Assembly: GCF_003143935.1 (NCBI RefSeq)
Contig: NZ_QFRX01000001.1
Location: forward strand, 6,021,816 to 6,085,815
DNA: 64,000 bases
Source: Streptomyces sp. Act143
Lineage (GTDB): Bacteria; Actinomycetota; Actinomycetes; Streptomycetales; Streptomycetaceae
Direction of reading: 5' to 3'
Part shown: positions 1-8,120 of the stretch, piece after piece
Layout: the number at the start of each line of letters is the position of its first letter
Numbering within the stretch: position 1 is the stretch's first letter
The notes under the pieces: generated by a model
Databases searched by the model: none
Told to the model about the DNA's origin: nothing
Seen by the model: only the letters and a program-made list of their open reading frames with translations
Position numbers and translations under genes: made by a program

Positions 1-213
1 GCGGGGAGGGTGGCCATGGACCAGTTCGTCGTCGATCTGGGGGGCGACGAGCCCGCCGTCGGCAGCGAGGCCGTGCTCTTCGGGCCCGGCGACCGCGGTG
101 AGCCCACCGCCGAGGACTGGGCGCAGGCGGCGGGGACCATCGCGTACGAAATCGTCACCCGGATCGGAACACGCGTTCCCCGCGTCTATGTGAACGAGGG
201 ACAAGCTGGGTAA
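1..213 (+). CDS. alr: Alanine racemase, C-terminal end (partial)
   Basis: Only the last 70 codons are present; the gene runs in from the left edge. The reading begins AGRVAMDQFVVDLG, which matches the conserved C-terminal GRVxMDQ block of PLP-dependent alanine racemases, and continues through a typical barrel segment ending TRVPRVYVNEG. The enzyme interconverts L- and D-alanine for peptidoglycan synthesis in the cytoplasm. The neighbouring tsaE/tsaB/rimI/tsaD genes are the usual company of alr in actinobacteria, which supports the call. The PLP lysine and catalytic tyrosine lie outside the window and cannot be checked. Confidence 0.9.
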   Translation, partial: AGRVAMDQFVVDLGGDEPAVGSEAVLFGPGDRGEPTAEDWAQAAGTIAYEIVTRIGTRVPRVYVNEGQAG

Positions 214-264
214 TCGCCTCAGCAGCGACCACCAGTCCAGCAGCCCGGCGAAGAGGAGCGGTAC

Positions 265-1497
265 GTGAGCGAGAGCAGTGCGGAGGCCGTCGTTGCCGTC
301 GCCTCCGCCACGGGGACGGCCGGGAACTGGCGCCGGGCGACCGGTATCGCCGGGGCCGCGATAGGGGTGGTCGCGGCGGGAGCCGCGGCCGGTGTCGCGC
401 TGGAGCGGATGACCGTCGGACGCGGGATGCGCAAGAAGGCGCGGCTCGCCCTCGACTCGGCGGGCCCGTACGGCTCGCTGCGCGGGATGCCGGGCAAGGC
501 GTACGCCGACGACGGCACGGAGTTGTACTACGAGGTCGACGACGTCGAGCCGGAGGGCGGCTCCGCGCCCCGGCGACGACGGCTCTTCGGGCGGAAGGCG
601 CCGCTGCCCGTCACCGTCGTCTTCAGCCACGGCTACTGCCTGAGCCAGGACTCCTGGCACTTCCAGCGGGCCGCGCTGCGCGGTGTCGTGCGGACCGTGC
701 ACTGGGACCAGCGCAGCCACGGGCGGTCCGGGCGGGGTGTGCGGCAGGTCCAGGACGACGTGCCGGTCGACATCGAGCAGCTCGGGCGCGACCTGAAGGC
801 CGTCATCGACGCCGCCGCGCCCGAGGGGCCGCTGGTGCTCGTCGGGCACTCCATGGGCGGGATGACCGTCATGGCGCTCGCCGACCAGTATCCGGAGCTG
901 GTGCGGGACCGGGTCGTCGCCGTGGCTCTGGTGGGCACGTCCTCCGGGCGGCTCGGCGAAGTCAACTTCGGGTTGCCCGTCGCGGGTGTGAATGCGGTGC
1001 GGCGGGTGCTGCCGGGGCTGCTGAAGGCGCTGGGGCAGCGGGCCGAGCTGGTGGAGAAGGGGCGGCAGGCCACCGCCGACCTGTTCGCCGGGATCATCAA
1101 GCGCTACTCGTTCGCGTCGCGGGACGTCGACCCGGCCGTCGCACGGTTCGCCGAGCGGATGATCGAGGCGACGCCGATCGACGTGGTCGCCGAGTTCTAC
1201 CCGGCCTTCAACGACCACGACAAGACCGAGGCGCTCGCCCACTTCAGCGACATGCCGGTGCTGGTGCTGGCCGGGATCGGGGACCTCGTCACGCCCAGCG
1301 AGCACAGCGAGGCCATCGCCGGGCTGCTGCCCGACGCCGAGCTGGTGCTGGTGCCGGACGCGGGGCATCTGGTGATGCTGGAGCACCCGGAAGTGGTCAC
1401 CGATCGCCTCGCCGACCTCCTCACCCGCGCGGGTGCCGTGCCGGCAGGGGCTACGGTTGGCGGTTATGGAAGCAGCAGTACCGCACAGCCCGGTTGA
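265..1497 (+). CDS. Alpha/beta hydrolase with N-terminal hydrophobic segment
   Basis: This 410-residue protein has the alpha/beta-hydrolase fold: an oxyanion region FSHGYCLSQDSWHF, a nucleophile elbow GHSMGG with Ser near residue 196, an acid-bearing strand AGIGDLVTP and the catalytic His in DAGHLVMLEHP. An alanine/glycine-rich stretch at about residues 25-50 could be a membrane anchor or uncleaved signal. The GTG start at 265 follows a GAGGAG ribosome site at 253-258. The 3' end overlaps tsaE by 32 bp, so the two are probably co-transcribed with alr. The substrate is not predictable; the family includes esterases, haloperoxidase-like and epoxide-hydrolase-like enzymes. Confidence 0.85.
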   Translation: MSESSAEAVVAVASATGTAGNWRRATGIAGAAIGVVAAGAAAGVALERMTVGRGMRKKARLALDSAGPYGSLRGMPGKAYADDGTELYYEVDDVEPEGGSAPRRRRLFGRKAPLPVTVVFSHGYCLSQDSWHFQRAALRGVVRTVHWDQRSHGRSGRGVRQVQDDVPVDIEQLGRDLKAVIDAAAPEGPLVLVGHSMGGMTVMALADQYPELVRDRVVAVALVGTSSGRLGEVNFGLPVAGVNAVRRVLPGLLKALGQRAELVEKGRQATADLFAGIIKRYSFASRDVDPAVARFAERMIEATPIDVVAEFYPAFNDHDKTEALAHFSDMPVLVLAGIGDLVTPSEHSEAIAGLLPDAELVLVPDAGHLVMLEHPEVVTDRLADLLTRAGAVPAGATVGGYGSSSTAQPG

Positions 1498-1975
1498 GAC
1501 CGAGCTGACCGTCACCTCCCCCGAGCAGATGCGCGAGCTGGGCCGGAAGCTGGCCAAGCTGCTGCGGGCCGGGGACCTCGTGATGCTCAGCGGGGAGCTC
1601 GGCGCGGGCAAGACGACACTGACCCGGGGGCTGGGCGAAGGGCTCGGGGTGCGGGGCGCCGTCACCTCGCCGACCTTCGTGATCGCCCGTGTGCACCCCT
1701 CCCTCGGCGACGGCCCGCCGCTCGTCCATGTCGACGCCTACCGGCTGGGCGGCGGGCTCGACGAGATGGAGGACCTCGACCTCGACGTCTCGCTGCCCGA
1801 GTCGGTGATCGTCGTGGAGTGGGGCGAGGGCAAGGTCGAGGAGCTGACCGAGGACCGGCTCCAGGTGCAGATCCACCGGGCCGTCGGCGACACCGTCGAC
1901 GAGGTACGGCACGTGACCCTGACCGGGCTGGGCGAGCGCTGGGCGACGACCGGGCTGAGCGTGCTCACCGCCTGA
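1466..1975 (+). CDS. tsaE: tRNA t6A biosynthesis ATPase TsaE
   Basis: The 169-residue product carries the P-loop GELGAGKTTLTRG (about residues 41-53) and the TsaE signatures TSPTFVI and HVDAYRL, followed by VVEWGEG. TsaE is the ATPase that energises the TsaB-TsaD complex making N6-threonylcarbamoyladenosine at position 37 of ANN-decoding tRNAs. tsaB and tsaD lie about 1 kb downstream, making the assignment firm. The ATG at 1466 lies inside the end of the hydrolase gene; an upstream in-frame GTG at 1433 would add 11 residues that do not look like the family N terminus. Confidence 0.93.
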   Translation: MEAAVPHSPVETELTVTSPEQMRELGRKLAKLLRAGDLVMLSGELGAGKTTLTRGLGEGLGVRGAVTSPTFVIARVHPSLGDGPPLVHVDAYRLGGGLDEMEDLDLDVSLPESVIVVEWGEGKVEELTEDRLQVQIHRAVGDTVDEVRHVTLTGLGERWATTGLSVLTA

Positions 1976-2087
1976 CCGGACGCGACCGTTCCGAGTGGCG
2001 CGTTATTTTCGGTGAACGTTCCGACAATCCGTCGGCAAGATATTGCATTCGGCGTCTTGTGCGTGGTCACATGGTACCCAGTTCGTA

Positions 2088-2103
2088 GTTAGGTCTACCT
2101 AAC
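2088..2103. promoter_or_regulatory. 16-bp perfect palindrome, probable operator
   Basis: GTTAGGTCTACCTAAC is two 7-bp arms around a CT centre, 31 bp upstream of the small gene at 2135 in an otherwise A/T-enriched leader. The half-site resembles that of DtxR-family iron repressors, but the spacing is shorter than in the 19-bp iron box, so the cognate regulator is unknown. Confidence 0.5.
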
Positions 2104-2134
2104 CACGTCCGCCCCCGGTGCTCAGGAGGCGACC

Positions 2135-2296
2135 ATGTCGGCCACGGAACGAGACGAGGCGACGCCGCGCGCGGTGTTCGCGGTGCCCATGCGCGACCTG
2201 CTGGCGGCCTGCGCCGCGGCGGACGCGATCTCCACCCCACCCCGCGTGCCCGACCGCGAGACGGTCCAGCGCGAACGGCACCGCGAAGCCGCCTGA
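2135..2296 (+). CDS. Small conserved-type hypothetical protein (53 aa)
   Basis: An ATG at 2135 follows a strong AGGAGG at 2124-2129 with ideal spacing and opens a 53-codon frame with GC-rich third positions: it begins MSATERDEATPRAVFAVPMR and ends QRERHREAA. No domain or membrane segment is recognisable; the middle (MRDLLAACAAADAI) could form one amphipathic helix and the tail is charged. It stands alone between tsaE and a convergent gene, with a palindrome just upstream that may control it. Coding potential is supported by the ribosome site and codon usage; function is unknown. Confidence 0.6.
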   Translation: MSATERDEATPRAVFAVPMRDLLAACAAADAISTPPRVPDRETVQRERHREAA

Positions 2297-2334
2297 GATC
2301 TGATCCGCCGGAGGCCTGATCCTTCGGACCGGCC

Positions 2335-2889
2335 CTAGCGGATCACGATCACCTTCTGGCCGATCGTCGCGAAGCTCCACATCGCGGCGCCGTCCTTGCG
2401 GGTCTCCCGGATGCCGCCCGTCTTCACCGAGGGGTCGGACTGCGGGGTGGCGCCGTCGACGGCGGCACTGAAGCCGATCGTCACGCTGCCGACGCTGGTG
2501 AAGCGGACGACGTGCTCGATGGGGGTGCCGTCGGTGCCGGTGACCGAGTTCGAGCGGGACGTGACCCAGTAGGAGCCCGGGGCCGGGTCGACCGTGCCGG
2601 GGCTGACCTTGAACGTCCGTCTGACCTTGTTGCCCGCTTCGACCAGCCAGACCCGGTCGTCGTCCACCGAGTACACCACCCGTTCACCCGTTCCGGAACC
2701 GGCCGGCAGGGCGTCGGGGTGACCGGTGTCCCGGGGCGCCTTGGCGGTCCCGGTGCCGGGAGAGTCGGCGGCGTGCGGCCGGCCGAGGGTCTCGGGCACG
2801 GTCGCCGAGGCCTGGTAGGCGAGGACACCGACCGTGACGAGGGCCGCCGCGGTGAGCCCGGTGACGATACCGGCGCTGGTGCTGGGCAC
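2335..2889 (-). CDS. Exported YkuD-like protein lacking the catalytic cysteine
   Basis: A 184-residue protein with an N-terminal hydrophobic segment at residues 8-28 (signal peptide or anchor), a Gly/Pro/Thr-rich linker to about residue 68, and a C-terminal beta-rich domain. The end of that domain (SVTIGFSAAVDG, then TGGIRETRKDGAAMW, then GQKVIVI) follows the layout of L,D-transpeptidase YkuD domains (IGFHG, SHGCIRM..DAxxLW, GTPVxI), but the conserved His and catalytic Cys are replaced. If the alignment is right it cannot cross-link peptidoglycan and may bind it or a partner. It is transcribed convergently with the 53-aa gene and divergently from tsaB. Confidence 0.6.
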   Translation of the reverse strand: MPSTSAGIVTGLTAAALVTVGVLAYQASATVPETLGRPHAADSPGTGTAKAPRDTGHPDALPAGSGTGERVVYSVDDDRVWLVEAGNKVRRTFKVSPGTVDPAPGSYWVTSRSNSVTGTDGTPIEHVVRFTSVGSVTIGFSAAVDGATPQSDPSVKTGGIRETRKDGAAMWSFATIGQKVIVIR

Positions 2890-2997
2890 GGTGGTCCACC
2901 TCTTCGTCGTACGCAGTGATCCTTCGCGACGTTAGCAGTCGGCGGGTGCCGCACCGGGGCGGCGATGTGCGCGGCGCGGTAGCCGTAGGCTGTTTGC

Positions 2998-3651
2998 GTG
3001 CTCTTGCTCGCTCTGGATACCGCCACCCCCGCAGTCACCGTCGCCCTGCACGACGGAACGGACGCCGTCGCCTCCTCCAGTCAGGTGGACGCCCGCCGGC
3101 ACGGCGAGCTGCTGCTGCCGGCCGTCGACCGCGTCCTCGCCGAGGCCGGGCTCAGGCTCGACGCCGTCACCGGCATCGTCGTAGGCATCGGACCCGGCCC
3201 CTACACCGGACTGCGCGTCGGACTCATGACCGCCGACACCTTCGGACTCGCACTCGGCGTGCCCGTGCACGGCGTGTGCACGCTCGACGGGCTCGCGTAC
3301 GCCACCGACGCCGAGGGCCCCTTCGTCGTGGCGACCGACGCCCGGCGCAAGGAGGTCTACTGGGCGCGCTACGCCGACCGCCGCACCAGGCTCACCGAAC
3401 CCGCCGTGGACCGGCCCGCCGACATCGCCGAGCAGGTCGCCGGGGTGCCCGCCGTGGGTGCCGGCGCGCTGCTCTACCCCGACACCTTCCCGGACGCCCG
3501 CGCGCCCGAGCACGTGTCGGCGGCGGCCCTGGCCGCGCTGGCCGCCGAGCGGCTCGCCGCGGGCGAGGAACTCCCGGCGCCCCGGCCGCTGTACCTGCGC
3601 CGGCCCGACGCCCAGGTCCCCAAGAACTACAAGGTGGTCACCCCCAAGTGA
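2998..3651 (+). CDS. tsaB: tRNA t6A biosynthesis protein TsaB
   Basis: The 217-residue product starts LLLALDTATPAVTVAL and contains the ASKHA-fold signature GIGPGPYTGLRVGL, diagnostic of TsaB (YeaZ), the non-catalytic partner of TsaD. The GTG at 2998 starts directly on the conserved first strand. Its stop codon overlaps the rimI start (GTGA at 3648-3651), so translation is coupled. The tsaB-rimI-tsaD order is the standard actinobacterial arrangement. Confidence 0.95.
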   Translation: MLLLALDTATPAVTVALHDGTDAVASSSQVDARRHGELLLPAVDRVLAEAGLRLDAVTGIVVGIGPGPYTGLRVGLMTADTFGLALGVPVHGVCTLDGLAYATDAEGPFVVATDARRKEVYWARYADRRTRLTEPAVDRPADIAEQVAGVPAVGAGALLYPDTFPDARAPEHVSAAALAALAAERLAAGEELPAPRPLYLRRPDAQVPKNYKVVTPK

Positions 3652-4136
3652 CCCCCGTACTGCGTGAGATGCGCTGGTGGGACATTGATCCGGTGCTGGA
3701 GCTGGAGAAGGACCTCTTCCCCGAGGACGCCTGGTCGCGGGGCATGTTCTGGTCCGAGCTGGCCCACGCGCGCGGCGCCACGGCCACCCGGCGCTACCTG
3801 GTCGCCGAGGAGGACGGACGGCTCGTCGGGTACGCCGGGCTCGCCTCCTCCGACGAACTGGCCGACGTGCAGACCATCGCCGTCGCCCGCGACCACTGGG
3901 GCACCGGCCTCGGCGGGCGGCTGCTGACCGAACTGCTCCAGGCGGCCACCTCGTTCGAGTGCGCCGAGGTGATGCTGGAGTGCCGGGTCGACAACGACCG
4001 CGCGCAGAAGCTGTACGAGCGGTTCGGCTTCGCACCCATCGGCTTCCGGCGCGGCTACTACCAGCCCGGCAACGTCGACGCCCTCGTGATGCGCCTGATC
4101 ATCGACCCTGCGAGTGAAGAGAAGAACCATGGCTGA
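3648..4136 (+). CDS. rimI: Ribosomal protein N-acetyltransferase RimI
   Basis: A 162-residue GNAT acetyltransferase. Motif A is VQTIAVARDHWGTGLGGRLL, with the acetyl-CoA-binding loop in its second half; motif B, MLECRVDNDRAQKLYERFGF, is the RimI consensus with the NxxAxxLYxxxGF block. RimI acetylates the N-terminal alanine of ribosomal protein S18. The GTG start overlaps the tsaB stop by 4 bp, and the 3' end overlaps tsaD by 8 bp, so all three proteins come from one mRNA. A longer in-frame reading upstream is only a shadow of tsaB. Confidence 0.93.
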   Translation: MTPVLREMRWWDIDPVLELEKDLFPEDAWSRGMFWSELAHARGATATRRYLVAEEDGRLVGYAGLASSDELADVQTIAVARDHWGTGLGGRLLTELLQAATSFECAEVMLECRVDNDRAQKLYERFGFAPIGFRRGYYQPGNVDALVMRLIIDPASEEKNHG

Positions 4137-5214
4137 CGAACCACTCGTCCTCGGCATCGAGACCTCCTGCGACGAGACCGGCGTCGGCATCGTCCGCGGC
4201 ACCACGCTGCTCGCCGACGCCATCGCCTCCAGCGTCGACGAGCACGCCCGCTTCGGCGGTGTCGTGCCGGAGGTCGCCTCCCGCGCGCACCTGGAGGCGA
4301 TGGTCCCGACGATCCAGCGCGCCCTGAAGGACGCCGGTGTCAGCGCCAAGGACCTGGACGGCATCGCGGTCACCGCCGGTCCCGGCCTCGCGGGCGCCCT
4401 GCTGGTCGGCGTCTCGGCGGCCAAGGCCTACGCCTACGCGCTCGGCAAGCCCCTCTACGGCGTCAACCACCTCGCCTCCCACATCTGTGTGGACCAGCTG
4501 GAGCACGGCAGTCTGCCCGAGCCGACGATGGCCCTGCTGGTGAGCGGCGGTCACTCGTCCCTGCTGCTGTCCACGGACATCACCACGGACGTCCGGCCGC
4601 TCGGCGCGACCATCGACGACGCGGCCGGCGAGGCCTTCGACAAGATCGCCCGCGTCCTGAACCTCGGCTTCCCGGGCGGTCCGGTCATCGACCGGTACGC
4701 CAAGGAGGGCGACCCGGACGCGATCGCCTTCCCGCGCGGTCTGACCGGGCCCCGCGACCCGGCGTACGACTTCTCCTTCTCCGGGCTGAAGACGGCCGTG
4801 GCCCGCTGGATCGAGGCGAAGCGCGCCGCGGGCGAGGAGGTGCCGGTGCGTGACGTCTCGGCCTCCTTCCAGGAGGCGGTCGTGGACGTGCTGACCCGGA
4901 AGGCCGTGCGGGCCTGCAAGGACGAGGGCGTCGACCACCTCATGATCGGCGGCGGGGTCGCGGCCAACTCGCGGCTGCGGGCGCTGGCCCAGGAACGCTG
5001 CGATGCGGCCGGCATCCGGCTGCGCGTCCCGCGGCCCAAGCTGTGCACGGACAACGGGGCGATGGTGGCCGCGCTGGGCGCCGAGATGGTCGCCCGCAAC
5101 CGGCCCGCCTCCAGCTGGGACCTGTCGGCCGACTCCTCGCTGCCGGTGACGGACCCGCACGTCCCCGGGCACGACCACGTCCACGAGGTCAGCAAGGAGA
5201 ACCTGTACTCGTGA
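4129..5214 (+). CDS. tsaD: tRNA N6-adenosine threonylcarbamoyltransferase TsaD
   Basis: The 361-residue catalytic subunit of t6A synthesis transfers threonylcarbamoyl from its AMP adduct to A37 of tRNA. It starts LVLGIETSCDETGVGIV, has the metal-binding HLASH motif (His114 and His118), the nucleotide loop LLVSGGHSSLL, and the late IGGGVAANSRLR segment. The ATG at 4129 is preceded by a purine-rich GAAGAGAAG and sits inside rimI. The final GTGA overlaps the next gene. Confidence 0.96.
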   Translation: MADEPLVLGIETSCDETGVGIVRGTTLLADAIASSVDEHARFGGVVPEVASRAHLEAMVPTIQRALKDAGVSAKDLDGIAVTAGPGLAGALLVGVSAAKAYAYALGKPLYGVNHLASHICVDQLEHGSLPEPTMALLVSGGHSSLLLSTDITTDVRPLGATIDDAAGEAFDKIARVLNLGFPGGPVIDRYAKEGDPDAIAFPRGLTGPRDPAYDFSFSGLKTAVARWIEAKRAAGEEVPVRDVSASFQEAVVDVLTRKAVRACKDEGVDHLMIGGGVAANSRLRALAQERCDAAGIRLRVPRPKLCTDNGAMVAALGAEMVARNRPASSWDLSADSSLPVTDPHVPGHDHVHEVSKENLYS

Positions 5215-5474
5215 CCGTCGCGTTGATGTGGGAGGCGCGGGCCGCGGAGGGCCGGGGCGAGGAGCTGCTGGCCTGGGCGCGGGCCCAGGAGCTGGCCGTG
5301 GAGCCCGTGCGCCGGGAGAGCTTCCGGGCCCCCCAGGACCGGGTGCTGGTCATCACCTGGTGGGACGCCGGCTACGACGCCGTACTGCCCGAACTGCCCG
5401 AGCCCGACGGTGAGTTGGTGACGCGGGGCGTGCACCGGTGGCGGTTCGAGTCGGTGGCGGTGGATCAGGGCTGA
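5211..5474 (+). CDS. Small hypothetical protein coupled to tsaD
   Basis: An 87-residue protein whose GTG overlaps the tsaD stop (GTGA, 5211-5214). The sequence (VALMWEARAAEGRGEELLAW ... VLVITWWDAGYDAVLPELPEPDGELVTRGVHRWRFESV) has the size and alternating strand/helix pattern of small dimeric alpha/beta-barrel proteins, but no specific family can be named. Coupling to tsaD suggests co-expression rather than a shared mechanism. Confidence 0.8.
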   Translation: MTVALMWEARAAEGRGEELLAWARAQELAVEPVRRESFRAPQDRVLVITWWDAGYDAVLPELPEPDGELVTRGVHRWRFESVAVDQG

Positions 5475-5580
5475 AGGGCGGACAGGGCCCCGGCCGAGGT
5501 CGCGAGCGTCGCGGACGCCACGGCCGTGACGAGTGACCGCTCCCGGACCGGCCCGGCTCCCTGTGCGTTCACGGCATCCC

Positions 5581-5606
5581 CCGACGCCCACCCTCGGAGG
5601 CGTCGG
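5581..5606. terminator. Hairpin between convergent genes
   Basis: CCGACGCC pairs with GGCGTCGG (8 bp) around a 10-nt loop in the 174-bp gap between the tsaD operon and the convergent GH3 gene. There is no T-run, as is common for Streptomyces terminators. The rest of the gap holds no gene. Confidence 0.45.
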
Positions 5607-5648
5607 CGGATTCCGGCACCGGGAGCCGGCGTTCGGACCCCTTCGTGA

Positions 5649-7973
5649 TCAGGCGGTTTCCTCCGTTGCCGGTGCGACCTCCGTCTCGCAGCGCAGCCTG
5701 CGGTCGGCGCCCACCTCCCGCACCGGGCCGGTGAGCGTCAGCCGGGCGGTGTGGCGCACCTCGGCGCTGGAGGCCGCCAGCCGCAGTTCCAGGGCGCCCG
5801 GCTCCACGACCCGGCGGCCGGTGCGGTCGGTGAACGCCGAGTGGTCGGCGTGGAAGCGGAAGGTCACCCGGCGCGTCTCGCCCGGGTCGAGTTCGAGGCG
5901 CTGGTAGCCGATCAGGCGGACGTCCGGGCGGGTCACCGTGGCCACCGGGTCGTGCAGGTACAGCTGCACCACCTCGGCGCCCGCACGGTCACCGGTGTTG
6001 CGGACGGCGACCGTCACGTCGTACGAGCCGTCCGTGGTGATCTCCGCCCCGGCGGCGTCCTGGGCGGCGTACTCCCAGGCGAACGTCGTGTACGAGCGGC
6101 CGTGGCCGAAGGCGTACAGCGGGGTCGGGTCCAGGTTGCTGACCTCGCCCGCGAGGCCCAGCGGCGGCTGGAGGTAGGTCCAGGGCTGGCCGCCGGGCAC
6201 CTGCGGCACGCTCACCGGCAGCCGCCCGGAGGGGTTGACGCGGCCCGACAGCACTCCCGCGACCGCCGGGCCGCCCTCCTCGCCCGGGAAGAAGGCCTGC
6301 ACGGCGGCGGCCAGCCGGCCGTGCCAGCGGCCGAGCGCGTACGGCCGCCCGGTCAGCAGGACGAGGACCACGGGCACTCCGGTGGCGACCAGCGCGTCCA
6401 GCAACTCACCCTGGACACCCGGCAGTTGCAGGTCCGTCGCGTCGCAGCCCTCGCCCGAGGTGCCGCGCCCGAACAGGCCCGCCCGGTCGCCGAGGACGGC
6501 GACGCAGACGTCCGCCTCCGCGGTCCGTGCGACCGCCTCCTCGAAGCCGCCGGTGCCGGGGTCGTCCACCCCGCAGCCTTCCGCGAACGTCACCTTGGCG
6601 TCCGGGAGTTCGGTGCGCAGCGCCTCCAGGACGGTCGGGATCTCGATGCCCATCGGGATGTCGGGGTGGTGGGTCAGGACGTGGGACGGGAAGGAGTAGC
6701 AGCCGAGCATGGCGAGCGCGTCGGCCGCCCTGGGGCCGACCACCGCGATCCTCGTGTCGGGGGAGAGCGGCAGGACGCCGTCCGGATTGTCCAGCAGGAC
6801 CACCGACTCCTCGGCGAGGCGGCGGGCCAGGGCGCGGTTCGCCGTCGAGTCGAGGTCGATCCGACCGGCGGGCTCGGGGCCCCAGTCCTCGTCCAGCAGG
6901 CCCAGTTCGCACTTCTGGAGCAGGACGCGGCGGGCGGCCCGGTCGACCAGCTCCTCCGGGACCTCGCCCGCCCGTACGGCCTCCAGAAGGGGCTTGCCGT
7001 AGCACTTCAGGGTGGGCAGTTCCACGTCGAGGCCCGCCGCGAGCGCCGCGTGGGCGGCCTCCGCCTCCGTACCGGCGACCCGGTGCTGGGTCTGGAGGAA
7101 GCCGACGCCGAAGTAGTCGGCGACGACCGTTCCGGTGAACCCCCACTGCTCGCGCAGGAGTTCGGTGAGCAGACCGGGGTCGGCGGAGGCCGGGATGCCG
7201 TCGGTGTCGGTGTACGCGGCCATCACCGAGCGCGCCCCGCCCTCGCGCAGCGCGAACTCGAACGGCGGCAGCGTCACGTCGGCGAACTCGCGCACGCCCG
7301 CCCGGACCGGGGCCAGGTTGCGGGCGCCCGCGGAGGCGGCGTACCCGGCGAAGTGCTTGAGCGTGGCGACCACGCCGGCCGACTCCAGACCGCGGACATA
7401 GGCGGCGCCGACCGTGCCGACCAGGTACGGGTCCTCGCCGATGGTCTCCTCGACCCGTCCCCAGCGCGGGTCGCGGACGACGTCCAGCACGGGGGCGAGG
7501 CCCTGGTGGACGCCGACCGCGCGCAGGTCGGCGCCGATGCGCCGGCCCATCTCCTCGACGAGCGGCGGGTCGAAGGCGGCGCCCCACGCGAGCGGGACCG
7601 GGTACGCGGTCGCCTGCCAGGCGGTGAAGCCCGCGAGGCACTCCTCGTGCGCGAGCGCGGGGATGCCGAAGCGGCCCGCCTCCGCGATACGGCGCTGGGC
7701 GCGGGCCAGTGCCTGCGCGCCCAGCGCCGGGTCCACGGGGGCGGTGCCGAAGGGGCGGGTGAGCTGGCCGAGCCCGTGGGTGATGAGCTCGTCCCAGTCG
7801 TAGTCGGCGGTCATCTCGCGTTGCAGCGGGGCGACGCCGTCCCCGTCGGTGCTGGCTCCCACCCACACGCCGTACAGCTGGGCGGTCTTCTCCTCCAGAG
7901 TCATCCGGGAGAGGAGGTCGTCGACGCGGGCGGCGGCGGGCAGGGCGGGGTCACGCCAAGGCGCGGTGGTCAT
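5649..7973 (-). CDS. Glycoside hydrolase family 3 (beta-xylosidase/beta-glucosidase)
   Basis: A 774-residue, apparently cytoplasmic GH3 enzyme without signal peptide. The N-terminal TIM-barrel has RMTLEEKTAQL, the substrate-binding KHFAGY and the nucleophile region GFTGTVVADYFGV (Asp in the VADY motif). The GH3 C-terminal sandwich (VVLLDN..GVLPL, VGPRA, then VLGDRAG) and a fibronectin-III-like domain (VTVAVRNTGDRAGAEVVQLY) follow. It releases terminal sugars from short beta-linked oligosaccharides. The adjacent xylanase makes xylo-oligosaccharides the likely substrate, though specificity cannot be read from sequence. The ATG has AGGAG 5 nt upstream. The divergent LacI gene and the operator repeats in its leader suggest sugar-responsive repression. 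Confidence 0.9.
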   Translation of the reverse strand: MTTAPWRDPALPAAARVDDLLSRMTLEEKTAQLYGVWVGASTDGDGVAPLQREMTADYDWDELITHGLGQLTRPFGTAPVDPALGAQALARAQRRIAEAGRFGIPALAHEECLAGFTAWQATAYPVPLAWGAAFDPPLVEEMGRRIGADLRAVGVHQGLAPVLDVVRDPRWGRVEETIGEDPYLVGTVGAAYVRGLESAGVVATLKHFAGYAASAGARNLAPVRAGVREFADVTLPPFEFALREGGARSVMAAYTDTDGIPASADPGLLTELLREQWGFTGTVVADYFGVGFLQTQHRVAGTEAEAAHAALAAGLDVELPTLKCYGKPLLEAVRAGEVPEELVDRAARRVLLQKCELGLLDEDWGPEPAGRIDLDSTANRALARRLAEESVVLLDNPDGVLPLSPDTRIAVVGPRAADALAMLGCYSFPSHVLTHHPDIPMGIEIPTVLEALRTELPDAKVTFAEGCGVDDPGTGGFEEAVARTAEADVCVAVLGDRAGLFGRGTSGEGCDATDLQLPGVQGELLDALVATGVPVVLVLLTGRPYALGRWHGRLAAAVQAFFPGEEGGPAVAGVLSGRVNPSGRLPVSVPQVPGGQPWTYLQPPLGLAGEVSNLDPTPLYAFGHGRSYTTFAWEYAAQDAAGAEITTDGSYDVTVAVRNTGDRAGAEVVQLYLHDPVATVTRPDVRLIGYQRLELDPGETRRVTFRFHADHSAFTDRTGRRVVEPGALELRLAASSAEVRHTARLTLTGPVREVGADRRLRCETEVAPATEETA

Positions 7974-7997
7974 GAAACTCCTGTCGGGTCGAACGAC

Positions 7998-8036
7998 CTC
8001 TCACGAAGGGCTCTCACGAACGTCTCTCGCGAATGT
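7998..8036. repeat. Three tandem 13-bp repeats, candidate LacI operators
   Basis: CTCTCACGAAGGG (7998-8010), CTCTCACGAACGT (8011-8023) and CTCTCGCGAATGT (8024-8036) lie head to tail in the 147-bp region between the divergent GH3 and LacI genes. The third runs into CGAATGTTTCG (8030-8040), a CGAA/TTCG dyad, and a further CGAATGTTTTG follows at 8051. They resemble the CGAAA/TTTCG elements described in Streptomyces xylanase promoters. Confidence 0.6.
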
Positions 8037-8120
8037 TTCGATGTGTAATCCGAATGTTTTGGGAACCTAGGCCGGTGAGAAGGGTTCGTCAAGAGGTCGT
8101 GCAGGGATACGATCGCCGCC

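Noticed and set aside
2088..2103. Interpretation of the GTTAGGT palindrome as an IdeR/DmdR iron box.
   Set aside because: The half-sites are separated by 2 bp instead of the spacing in the 19-bp iron-box consensus, and no iron-uptake gene is adjacent.
5751..8048. A 765-codon plus-strand frame opposite the GH3 gene.
   Set aside because: It mirrors the GH3 codon bias and has no domain, ribosome site or promoter.
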